In this document: one piece after another, positions 8,410 to 15,698 of the stretch | How positions within the stretch are numbered: position 1 is the stretch's first letter | Layout: each line of letters starts with the position of its first letter | NCBI RefSeq assembly: GCF_000961885.1 | Contig: NZ_JZKH01000006.1 | Coordinates: 62,001-126,000 of the forward strand | Direction: 5' to 3' | Length of the DNA: 64,000 nt | Source of the DNA: Streptomyces rubellomurinus | Lineage (GTDB): Bacteria > Actinomycetota > Actinomycetes > Streptomycetales > Streptomycetaceae | Program-made: the position numbers and the translations under genes | Notes under the pieces: model-generated | Database searches by the model: none | Told to the model about the DNA's origin: nothing | What the model saw: the letters and a program-made list of their open reading frames with translations, nothing else

Positions 8410-9180
8410 TCAGCCTCCGTAACGGCGTTGGCGGGCGGCGAAGCTGCGGATGGCGCGGAGGAAGTCGATCTCGCGGAAGGCCGGCCAGTAGGCCTCGCAG
8501 AAGTAGAGCTCGGAGTAGGCGCTCTGCCAGAGCAGGAAGTTGGACAGCCGCTGTTCGCCGCTGGTGCGGATGACCAGGTCCGGATCGGGGCGGCCGGCGG
8601 TGTAGAGGTGGGGCTCGATGTCGTCGACGGTCAGGGTGTCGGCGACCTCGGTGAGCGAGGCGCCGGCCTCGGCGCGGGCGTACATCAGGTCGCGCAGGGC
8701 GTCGATGACCTCCTGGCGGCCGCCGTAGCCGACCGCGAGGGTGACGTGGGCGCCGGTGGCGCAGTCGCGGGTGGCCTCGACGGCTTCCTTGAGGGCATGG
8801 GCGGTGCTGTCGGGCAGGGCGTCGAGCAGGCCCGCGAGGTGGACCTGCCAGGTCGGGTCCGGCCGGGCGAGCCGGTCGGTCACCACCTGCTCGATCACCC
8901 GCATGAGGAAGGCGACTTCGGCGTCGCCGCGGCGCTGGAGGTTCTCGGTGGAGCAGACGAACACGGTGACGTGCCGGATGCCGAGGGCCTCGCACCAGGA
9001 GAGCACCTCCTCGACGTGCTCGGCGCCGACGCGGTGGCCGAGGCTGGGGTTGGCCAGGCCCATCTGCCGGGCCCAGCGGCGGTTGCCGTCCATGATCAGC
9101 CCGACGTGCCGGGGCAGCGGACCGGCCGCGACCTGGCGGCGCAGGCGGCGGGTGTAGAGGGTACGGAGTGGATCGGGCAT
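8410..9180 (-). CDS. uppS: Isoprenyl transferase (cis-prenyl diphosphate synthase)
   Basis: Cytosolic enzyme of 256 residues that adds isopentenyl diphosphate units in cis to make polyprenyl diphosphate, the lipid carrier for cell-wall synthesis. All family boxes are present: GLIMDGNRRWA (catalytic Asp in box I), STENLQR, GYGGRQE, and RTSGEQRLSNFLLWQ with SELYF at the C-terminus. Streptomycetes usually carry two or more paralogues; this one could be the undecaprenyl enzyme or a shorter-chain relative. No strong ribosome site is seen before ATG 9180. A G-rich repeat lies directly upstream. Confidence 0.93.
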   Translation of the reverse strand: MPDPLRTLYTRRLRRQVAAGPLPRHVGLIMDGNRRWARQMGLANPSLGHRVGAEHVEEVLSWCEALGIRHVTVFVCSTENLQRRGDAEVAFLMRVIEQVVTDRLARPDPTWQVHLAGLLDALPDSTAHALKEAVEATRDCATGAHVTLAVGYGGRQEVIDALRDLMYARAEAGASLTEVADTLTVDDIEPHLYTAGRPDPDLVIRTSGEQRLSNFLLWQSAYSELYFCEAYWPAFREIDFLRAIRSFAARQRRYGG

Positions 9181-9195
9181 GAGGGTGCCGTCCAG

Positions 9196-9250
9196 GTGGT
9201 GTGGGGTGGCGTCGGGTGGGGTGGTGTCAGGTGGGGTGGGGTGATGTCGG
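9196..9250 (+). repeat. G-rich degenerate tandem repeat upstream of uppS
   Basis: Degenerate GGGGTGG units with nine runs of 2-4 guanines on the + strand, in the 94-bp gap before the uppS start. Runs of this kind can form G-quadruplexes on the template strand of the minus-strand genes. Confidence 0.7.
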
Positions 9251-9274
9251 GCGGGGCGAGCGGCGGGCGGCCGG

Positions 9275-10060
9275 TCAGTCGACCGGCGGCAGCTCCCGCA
9301 GGTCGCGCAGGGTGCCCGTGCAGACGGCCGTGAGCAGCAGCAGGCCGACGCCCAGGGTGGCGGCCAGCGGGTGCAGGCCGTCCGTCGCCGAGGATCCGAG
9401 GAGTGCGGCGCCGCCGGTGGCGCTGGCGGCGGCCAGCGTCCAGACGCCGGCGCGCAGCCGCCGGGCGGGCGGCGGGACGACGGCCTCGGCGCCGACGCCG
9501 GTGAAGATCCGTGGGATCTGGATCGCGCCGAGGGCGAGCGCGGTCCACCAGGCGGCGAGCACGGTGACCCGCAGGGTGGGCGGCGTGGTGTCGATGCCGC
9601 TGTGCACGACGAGCACGGCGGCGGTGCCGACCGCGGTGGGCAGGGCGAGCCGGCGCAGCGCCCAGCGCAGCAGCAGGAGGGCCGCCGCTGCGGTCGGCCG
9701 GGGCCGGGGCGCGACCAGGGCGAGGCCGAGCAGCAGCAGGAGCGTGCTGCCGTGGGTGATCGCCGTGCGGGCGTCGGTGATCGCGGACGGCAGGGCGTCG
9801 GCCTGCTCGGCGGCCAGGTGGTTGAGGAACCAGGCGGCGAGCGCGACCGTGATGCCCATCGTGGCCACCCGGCGCTGCCGCTGGGCGGGGGAGTCGGCCG
9901 GCCACAACGCGGGGTGCAGCCACATGTCGGCGATGCCCGCGACCAGGTTCGGCCAGGACTTCCAGCCGGCGCCCCGGGCCTCGTCCTCCACCATGGCGCC
10001 CCAGCGCTCCCGGAAGGCGTCCGGGTAGAGCCGCACCAGGCTCCGGGCGATGACGCTCAC
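9275..10060 (-). CDS. Integral membrane protein, partner of PadR regulator
   Basis: Unrecognised membrane protein of 261 residues with about seven hydrophobic helices after a cytoplasmic N-terminal segment (SLVRLYPDAFRERWG), a motif seen in permease-like proteins linked to PadR regulators. GTG 10060 overlaps the PadR stop codon by four bases (GTGA), so the two are co-translated. It may be the target membrane protein of the regulator, but no enzymatic or transport motif is visible. Confidence 0.75.
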   Translation of the reverse strand: MSVIARSLVRLYPDAFRERWGAMVEDEARGAGWKSWPNLVAGIADMWLHPALWPADSPAQRQRRVATMGITVALAAWFLNHLAAEQADALPSAITDARTAITHGSTLLLLLGLALVAPRPRPTAAAALLLLRWALRRLALPTAVGTAAVLVVHSGIDTTPPTLRVTVLAAWWTALALGAIQIPRIFTGVGAEAVVPPPARRLRAGVWTLAAASATGGAALLGSSATDGLHPLAATLGVGLLLLTAVCTGTLRDLRELPPVD

Positions 10061-10356
10061 GCCGGATTCACCCCCAGCCGCCGCAGCCCGGCGTCCGCCA
10101 GCCGGGCCATGGTGCGCAGCTCGCGCTCCAGCACCTCCCGGCCCTGCGGAGTGAGCCGCACCGGGCGCTGGCGACCCTGTCCGTCGAGCGGTTCGATGAG
10201 CTGTTTGGACTCCAGCCTGGTCAGTGCCCCGTACAGGCTGCCGGGGCCGAGGCGTTCGCCGGTCAGCTCCTCGATCGCCGTGTTGATGGCGTACCCGTGC
10301 AGCGGCCCGTCCGCGAGTGCGCAGAGCACGAGTGTCTGGGCGTCGTTGGCTTGCAT
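10057..10356 (-). CDS. PadR-family transcriptional regulator
   Basis: Small winged-helix repressor of 99 residues. The PadR signature LVLCALADGPLHGYAI is at residues 9-24, followed by GPGSLYGALTRLESKQLIE (recognition helix) and RPVRLTPQGREVL (wing). The C-terminal dimerisation helix is short, as in subfamily 2. AAGGAG lies 11 bases before ATG 10356. It heads a two-gene operon with the membrane protein. An inverted repeat directly upstream is the likely autoregulatory operator. Confidence 0.9.
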   Translation of the reverse strand: MQANDAQTLVLCALADGPLHGYAINTAIEELTGERLGPGSLYGALTRLESKQLIEPLDGQGRQRPVRLTPQGREVLERELRTMARLADAGLRRLGVNPA

Positions 10357-10390
10357 GCCGTGGCGCTCCTTCCGGTCTGACTCCGCACCA

Positions 10391-10423
10391 TACTACGCGC
10401 CGCGAGCTACGCGCCACGTAGTA
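10391..10423. promoter_or_regulatory. Candidate PadR operator
   Basis: Inverted repeat TACTACG (10391-10397) and CGTAGTA (10417-10423) upstream of the PadR gene. On the minus strand the inner part also shows a direct repeat of GGCGCGTAG and TAGTAT as a possible -10. Confidence 0.5.
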
Positions 10424-10456
10424 CGAGCGCAGTGTGGACCGCACTCCGACCTGACG

Positions 10457-11182
10457 TCAGCGGACCTCGATGTCGGCGTGGTGGACCTCGTAACCTCCCT
10501 GTAGGACGGGCGCGAACGGGGCCGGGGCCATGCACGTCCCGACGACCGGCTGGTAGGGCTTGCCGGCGGCGTCCAGGGCCATGTTGCCTATGCCCCAGGA
10601 GAAGCCGAGGCGGGCTCCGGTGCGGCCGTTCCCGTTGTCACCGGTCCCGTCGCCGTCCTCGTCGGCGCTGCCCTGGTAGATGCTCAGGCCGATCCGCTCG
10701 CCGACCGTCAGGACGTCCGACCTGGTGACGGCGGCGGTCAGGGTGGCGACCGGGCCGCCGGTGGCCAGGCAGTCCACCCTGGCCTCGGCGGTGTACGTCC
10801 GCCCCTTCTCGGCGCTGTGGTGGGAGATCCTGACGGTGCCCTCGGCGTCGGTGGGCAGGCCGTGCTCCAGGCGGGTGCCCGGGAAGAGGTGCGTGTACGG
10901 GACCTGCCGGGCGTCGACGGTGAACCGGATCTCGTCCTTCGGCGCGTAGGCGTACATGATCCGGGCGGAGCCGCTGACGCTCGCCGGGCGCGGGTGCCGG
11001 CCGCCCTCCCGCGCGGGCGAGGCGGCGGCGGTGTCCGAGGCGGCAGCGCTGTCCGAGGCGGCCGAGGCCGGGGCGACGCCGACGAGCGCCGCGAGCGCCA
11101 GCGCGGCGGCGGCCGCGCTGCGGGCGGTGCGGGACGTGCGAGCGGTGCGAGCAGTACGAGCAGTGAAGCGAACGCGGAACAT
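10457..11182 (-). CDS. Secreted protein of unknown function
   Basis: Exported protein of 241 residues. The N-terminus has an unusual TAR/TSR repeat of Arg residues followed by an Ala/Leu signal peptide with a likely cleavage after PASA near residue 41. The mature chain starts with a low-complexity SDSAAASDTAAAS stretch. A globular beta-rich domain follows with a probable disulfide (Cys in VDCLATGG and VGTCMAP) and an acidic DEDGDGTGDNGNG loop that resembles a calcium-binding or flexible linker. ATG 11182 has GGAGGGAG at good distance. The function is not recognised. Confidence 0.7.
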   Translation of the reverse strand: MFRVRFTARTARTARTSRTARSAAAAALALAALVGVAPASAASDSAAASDTAAASPAREGGRHPRPASVSGSARIMYAYAPKDEIRFTVDARQVPYTHLFPGTRLEHGLPTDAEGTVRISHHSAEKGRTYTAEARVDCLATGGPVATLTAAVTRSDVLTVGERIGLSIYQGSADEDGDGTGDNGNGRTGARLGFSWGIGNMALDAAGKPYQPVVGTCMAPAPFAPVLQGGYEVHHADIEVR

Positions 11183-11264
11183 GGTGGACTCCCTCCTCAC
11201 GGCGCCCCCGGTGGCCGCCGTCTCGATGCCCCAACCCTGGCCCCGGCAGCCCCTCCCGCACATG

Positions 11265-11320
11265 TGCCGATCGGCATAAAGATCGTGCCCGGCCGGCCGG
11301 GCACCCCTGCCGATCGGCAG
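11265..11320. promoter_or_regulatory. Cluster of three palindromes
   Basis: TGCCGATCGGCA occurs twice (11265-11276 and 11308-11319). Between them lies a perfect 20-bp palindrome with arms GTGCCCGGCC and GGCCGGGCAC (11285-11304). The cluster is upstream of the secreted-protein gene and downstream of the amidase gene, so it could be an operator array or a terminator. Confidence 0.55.
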
Positions 11321-11323
11321 AGG

Positions 11324-11367
11324 CGACCGGCCGACGACCGGCCGACGACCGGCCGACGACCGGCCGG
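11324..11367. repeat. 11-bp tandem repeat, 4 copies
   Basis: Unit CGACCGGCCGA repeats head to tail in the gap downstream of the amidase gene; the fourth copy ends in G. Confidence 0.85.
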
Positions 11368-11416
11368 CGAGGCGGCTAGCGGCCGGCCGGCGGGACGGCC
11401 GGCAGCGGAGCCGCCG

Positions 11417-12871
11417 TCACGCCGGGTCGACGGGCGTGAACGTGCCGAGCCGGTCCTCCACTGCCTGCGCGGCGGCCAGGCACTGGTCCTCCCGGAACGG
11501 TCGCCCGACCAGCTGGACGCCGACCGGCAGCCCGTCCGCGTCGAGGCCGGTCGGGACGGCCACGGCCGGCAGACCGACCAGGGTGGTCACCGAGCAGAGC
11601 CGCAGGCCGGCGGCGACCCGGTCCCGGCCGGCCTGGTCGCGGGACTCCAGCCCGGGCTCGACCGGCGGCTCGGTGAACACCGGGCCGAGCAGCAGTGGGT
11701 ACTCGTCCAGGAACTCGCCCCACGCCCGCCGGACGCCCGCCCGCGCGCCGGTGAGCTTCATCAGCCCGGCCACGTCCGCCGGCGGGGCGCTGCGCATGGT
11801 GAACTCGATGTAGCGGCTGCCGGTTTCGCCGAGCAGCTCCCGCACGGCCGGCCAGGTGGGCGCGAACTCGGTGACGATGATCCGGTGGTACAGGTCCAGC
11901 GCCTCCTCGAAGCGCGGCACGTCCGGGAGTTCGCACACCTCGTGGCCCGCGTCGCGCAGGGCGTCGGCGGCCCGCGCCAGCGCGGTGCGGACGGTCGGGT
12001 GGGTGCCGAGGCCGCCCGGGTCGGCGACCAGCGCGACCTTCACCGGGCCCGCGAGCCCGGGGCCGGCGAGCGTCGAGCCCGCGAGCCCGGGGCCCGCGAG
12101 CGGAGGCCCGTACAGCGGCACCGGAAGGGCTCGCGGGTCGCGCAGGTCGGGCCCGGCCAGGACCTCGTAGGCGAGCCGGAGGTCGCCGACCGTCCGGGCC
12201 AACGGGCCGTCCGTGACGAGGAGTTGGGAGGCGATCCCGGGGTCGTCCGGGCCGAGCACGCGCTGGTCGGCGGCGAACCGGCCGCTGCTCGGGTTCAGGG
12301 CGGCCACGCCGCAGAACGAGGCCGGGAGGCGGACCGAGCCGCCGGAGTCGTTGCCGAGCCCGAGCGGGGCGAGGCCGCAGGCGACGGCCGCGCCGTCCCC
12401 GCCGCTGCTGCCGCCCGGGGTGCGGGTGGCGTCCCACGGGTTGCGGGTGTCGCCGTACAGCTCGCTGCGGGTGTGCATGCCGGACAGGATCAGGGTGGGC
12501 ATGTTGCTGTGCCCGATCGGCACGGCGCCCGCGGCGCGCAGCCGGGCGACCGGGACGGCGTCGGCCCGGGCGGTCAGCCCGGCGAACCGGCGCAGGCCGA
12601 AGGTGGTCGGCACGCCCTCGATCGGGGTGGACTCCTTGACCGTGAACGGCACGCCCGCGAGCGGGCCCAGCGGCTCGCCCGCCGCGCGGCGCCGGTCGGT
12701 GTCCTCGGCGGCGGCGCGGGCGCGCTCGGCGAGGAGCTGGGTGATGGCGTTGACCTGCGGGTTGACCTCGGCGATGCGGTCCAGGTGGCTGTCGATCACC
12801 TCCACGGCCGAGACCTCGCCGGTCCGGACGGCGGCGGCGAGGGCGCCGGCGGTCCGTTGCCACAACTGCAT
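11417..12871 (-). CDS. Amidase (amidase-signature family)
   Basis: Ser-Ser-Lys hydrolase of amides, 484 residues. The catalytic Lys lies in GVPFTVKEST, and the Gly/Ser-rich signature TPGGSSGGDGAAVACGLAPL followed by NDSGGSVRLPASFCG contains the cis-Ser and nucleophile Ser. Around residue 260 there is a short repeated LAGPGLAG segment, from duplicated DNA near 12040-12110, unlikely to be structural. An AGGAGGAGG site precedes ATG 12871. It is divergent from a TetR regulator with two operators in the shared gap. The substrate may be an aryl amide, nitrile-derived amide or N-acylated compound. Confidence 0.9.
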   Translation of the reverse strand: MQLWQRTAGALAAAVRTGEVSAVEVIDSHLDRIAEVNPQVNAITQLLAERARAAAEDTDRRRAAGEPLGPLAGVPFTVKESTPIEGVPTTFGLRRFAGLTARADAVPVARLRAAGAVPIGHSNMPTLILSGMHTRSELYGDTRNPWDATRTPGGSSGGDGAAVACGLAPLGLGNDSGGSVRLPASFCGVAALNPSSGRFAADQRVLGPDDPGIASQLLVTDGPLARTVGDLRLAYEVLAGPDLRDPRALPVPLYGPPLAGPGLAGSTLAGPGLAGPVKVALVADPGGLGTHPTVRTALARAADALRDAGHEVCELPDVPRFEEALDLYHRIIVTEFAPTWPAVRELLGETGSRYIEFTMRSAPPADVAGLMKLTGARAGVRRAWGEFLDEYPLLLGPVFTEPPVEPGLESRDQAGRDRVAAGLRLCSVTTLVGLPAVAVPTGLDADGLPVGVQLVGRPFREDQCLAAAQAVEDRLGTFTPVDPA

Positions 12872-12894
12872 GGGATCCTCCTCCTCGGGCTTTC

Positions 12895-12910
12895 CGATGC
12901 GGCTGCATCG
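12895..12910. promoter_or_regulatory. TetR operator, copy 1
   Basis: Palindrome CGATGC-GGCT-GCATCG between the divergent amidase and TetR genes. Its near-copy is 45 bp away. Confidence 0.65.
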
Positions 12911-12939
12911 GTACCGGAACCGAACCGTACCCGACCGTC

Positions 12940-12955
12940 CGATACGGTTGCATCG
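12940..12955. promoter_or_regulatory. TetR operator, copy 2
   Basis: CGATAC-GGTT-GCATCG, differing from copy 1 at two positions. It lies 27 bp before the TetR start codon and suits autorepression. Confidence 0.65.
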
Positions 12956-12982
12956 AATAAAATCGAGGAAAGGAGGCCGAGC

Positions 12983-13564
12983 ATGCCCAAGCAGGTCGAC
13001 CACGAGGAACGGCGCCGGCGCATCGCCGACGCCGTCTGCGGGCTCATCGACGAACGCGGCCTCGAGGCCGCCACCCTGCGCGACGTCGCCGCCCGCGCCG
13101 AGGTGTCGATGGGCGCCGTGCAGCGCTGCTTCCGCACCAAGGACGAGATGCTGCGGTTCGCGCTGCGGCACATCGGTGACCGGATCGCCGACCGGGTCCG
13201 CGCCCGCCTGCTCGCCGGCCCCGCCCAGTCCGCCGCCAGCGCCCTCGGCCACGCCGCGACGGAACTGGCGCTGCTGCGCGCGGAACACCGCGCCGAGGCC
13301 CGGATCTGGCTCGCCTTCGTCGCCCGGGCCGCCGTCGACCCCGGGCTGGCGGAGCTGCTGCGGGCCGGGTACGCGGAGCCCGAGGACCTGCTCGTCCGGC
13401 TCCTCGCGGAGGCCGGAGCGCCCGGCGCGCGCCGCGAGGCCCGTACGCTGCTCGCCCTCGCGGACGGCCTCACCGCGCACGTGCTCCTCGGACGCCTCGA
13501 CGCCGAGGAAGCCGGGGAGTTGCTGCACGCGCACCTCGCGGCGCTGTGGGCGAGGACGGCCTGA
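12983..13564 (+). CDS. TetR-family transcriptional regulator
   Basis: Repressor of 193 residues. The N-terminal helix-turn-helix spans residues 10-56 (RRIADAVCGLIDERGLEAAT, then VSMGAVQRCFRTKDEM). The C-terminal all-helical ligand-binding and dimerisation domain resembles BetI-type (TetR_C_6). ATG 12983 is preceded by AAAGGAGG. Divergent from the amidase, it very likely represses both through the two palindromes in the gap. The inducer is unknown. Confidence 0.9.
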   Translation: MPKQVDHEERRRRIADAVCGLIDERGLEAATLRDVAARAEVSMGAVQRCFRTKDEMLRFALRHIGDRIADRVRARLLAGPAQSAASALGHAATELALLRAEHRAEARIWLAFVARAAVDPGLAELLRAGYAEPEDLLVRLLAEAGAPGARREARTLLALADGLTAHVLLGRLDAEEAGELLHAHLAALWARTA

Positions 13565-13732
13565 CCGCGCGGCCCGGCTTCGAGCTCCCGTCCGATCCGC
13601 TCCCACGGCGAGACGATCGGACATCCGGTGAAGACTGAGGGATATTCATCCGCTCACCCGCTCTCCCTATCGTTGAGGACATCGCGAACGGCCCCACCGG
13701 GGGCCGGTGTTGACCGGACGAGGGAGAGTGCG

Positions 13733-14659
13733 ATGCGTGCGATGGTGCAGCAGGAGTTCGGCGGCCCCGAGGTGCTGCGGCTGGTGGAGGCCGAGCGCCC
13801 GAAGCCGCTCGGCGGCGAGGTGCTGGTGCGGGTGAAGGCAGCCGGGGTGAACCCGGTGGACCTGGCGGTGCGCTCGGGGGCGCTCCCGCTGCTGGGCGAG
13901 CCGGCGTTCACGGTGGGCTGGGACATCTCCGGGGTGGTCGAGGAGGCCGGGCCCGGGGCCCGCTACCGGGTGGGCGAGGAGGTGTACGGGATGCCGTTCT
14001 TCCCGCGCTCCGCCGGCGGCTACGCCGAGTACGTCGCCGCGCCCTCGCGCCAACTGGCCCGCAAGCCCGCCTCCTTGGACCACGTCCAGGCCGCCGCGCT
14101 GCCGCTGGCCGCGCTGACCGCCTGGCAGGGGCTGGTGGACCGGGCCGAGGTCGGCGAGGGGCAGCGGGTGCTCATCCACCGGGCGGCCGGCGGCGTCGGC
14201 CACTTCGCCGTGCAGATCGCCAAGGCCCGTGGCGCGTACGTGATCGCGCTCGCCAGCGAGCCCAAGCACGGCTTCCTCAAGGAGCTCGGCGCGGACGAGG
14301 TGATCGACTACCGGACCACCGACTACACCCGGGCCGTGCGGGACGTCGACGTGGTCTTCGACTCCTCCTCCGAGAACACTCGCGCCCTGGAGGTGCTGAA
14401 GCCGGGCGGGACCCTGGTGAGCATCATGGAGCACTGGAACCAGGAGCTGGCCGCCGCCGTCGAGGCCGCCGGGCGCCGGTTCGCGGGCGTCTCCGTCGAG
14501 CCCGACTACGCCGCGCTGGAGGCGATCGCCGCCCTGGTGGACGCCGGCCGGATCCGCCCGCACGTCGAGCGGACCTTCCCGCTCGCCGAGGCCGGCCGGG
14601 CGCACGAACTGGTCGGCTCCGGTAGCGTCCAGGGCAAGGTCGTACTGACCGTTGAGTGA
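13733..14659 (+). CDS. NADP-dependent oxidoreductase (MDR family)
   Basis: Zinc-free medium-chain reductase of 308 residues, related to the one at 5026 but with a different C-terminus. The N-terminal motif [14 protein letters not shown] and the nucleotide site HRAAGGVGHFAVQIAKARG are clear, and ADEVIDYRT marks the NADPH-binding region. GAGGGAGAG precedes ATG 13733. The AraC regulator 27 bp downstream in the same orientation is probably co-transcribed. Likely role: reduction of quinones or enals. Confidence 0.88.
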   Translation: MRAMVQQEFGGPEVLRLVEAERPKPLGGEVLVRVKAAGVNPVDLAVRSGALPLLGEPAFTVGWDISGVVEEAGPGARYRVGEEVYGMPFFPRSAGGYAEYVAAPSRQLARKPASLDHVQAAALPLAALTAWQGLVDRAEVGEGQRVLIHRAAGGVGHFAVQIAKARGAYVIALASEPKHGFLKELGADEVIDYRTTDYTRAVRDVDVVFDSSSENTRALEVLKPGGTLVSIMEHWNQELAAAVEAAGRRFAGVSVEPDYAALEAIAALVDAGRIRPHVERTFPLAEAGRAHELVGSGSVQGKVVLTVE

Positions 14660-14686
14660 GCAGGACGGGACGGCAGGGGGCGGACG

Positions 14687-15622
14687 TTGGACATCCTGAC
14701 CGAGGCACTGGCCTCGATGCGGACGGCACACCCGGCATCCGTGCGCACCGAGGGCCGGGCGCCCTGGGGCCTGCGCCTGCCCCCGGTGGTCGGGGCCGTG
14801 TTCCACGTGGTGCTGTACGGCACCTGCTGGCTGGTCCCGGCGGACCGGTCCACCGGCGGCGAGCCCGTCCCGCTCAGCCCAGGTGACGTGGTGTTCCTGC
14901 GGGACGGCCGCGGCCACGTCCTGGCCGACCGCCCGGACACCCCGGCGGTGGACGCCGAGGCCTGCCGGGTCGACCGCGGCTCGCCGATCGGCACCGTCTC
15001 GCTCGGCGGCGACGGCGCCCGGACCAGCCTGCTGTGCGGCAGCTACCACCTCGACCAGGGCCGCCCGCACCCGATGGTCCGCCAGCTGCCGGCCCTGATC
15101 CACCTGCCGACCCGGCACGGCCGTCACCCCGAACTCGCCGCCGCCGTCCAGCTGTTGGGCGCGGAGCTGGAGAACCCGCGGATCGGCTCGGCCGGAATCG
15201 TGCCGGCGCTGATCGACTCGCTGCTGCTGTACATCCTCCGGGCCTGGTTCGAGGACCAGCCCGCGGCGACCGCCGCGGGCTGGGCGGCGGCGATCCGGGA
15301 CACGGGCGTCGCCCCCGCCCTGGCGGCGATCCACGAGGCGCCGGCCACCCCGTGGACGGTGGAGTCGCTGGCGGACCGGGCCGGCCTGTCCCGGGCCGCC
15401 TTCGCCCGCCGGTTCACCTCGCTGGTCGGCGAGCCGCCGATGGCGTACCTGACCCGCTGGCGGATGACCACCGCCGCCCGGCTGCTCCGCGAGTCGGAGG
15501 CGCCGCTCACGGCGGTGGCCACCCAGGCCGGGTACGGCTCGGAGTACGCCTTCGCGAAGGCGTTCAAGCGGGAGTTCGGACAGGCCCCCGGCGGCTACCG
15601 CCGGGAGGCGCGGGCGGCGTGA
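14687..15622 (+). CDS. AraC-family transcriptional regulator with cupin_6 domain
   Basis: 311 residues. The N-terminal cupin-like sensor is of the AraC_binding_2/cupin_6 type (GDVVFLRDGRGHVLAD, RTSLLCGSYHL). The C-terminal double helix-turn-helix contains SLADRAGLSRAAFARRF, and a second motif runs through AVATQAGYGSEYAFAKAFKR. The start appears to be TTG 14687, with AGGGGG upstream. Regulators of this group often control nearby oxidoreductases, consistent with the gene 27 bp upstream. Confidence 0.88.
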   Translation: MDILTEALASMRTAHPASVRTEGRAPWGLRLPPVVGAVFHVVLYGTCWLVPADRSTGGEPVPLSPGDVVFLRDGRGHVLADRPDTPAVDAEACRVDRGSPIGTVSLGGDGARTSLLCGSYHLDQGRPHPMVRQLPALIHLPTRHGRHPELAAAVQLLGAELENPRIGSAGIVPALIDSLLLYILRAWFEDQPAATAAGWAAAIRDTGVAPALAAIHEAPATPWTVESLADRAGLSRAAFARRFTSLVGEPPMAYLTRWRMTTAARLLRESEAPLTAVATQAGYGSEYAFAKAFKREFGQAPGGYRREARAA

Positions 15623-15654
15623 GCCGAACCCGCGGGCGGCGTGAGCCGAACCCG
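15611..15654. repeat. 22-bp tandem duplication across the AraC stop codon
   Basis: Unit starting CGGGCGGCGTGAGCCGAACC occurs twice in tandem with a partial third copy. It spans the TGA stop of the AraC gene, so the duplication lies mostly in the 3' noncoding gap. Confidence 0.8.
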
Positions 15655-15698
15655 CGGGCGGCCGCCGCGGGCCGCCGGTCTGGGGCGGCGTCCAGGTC

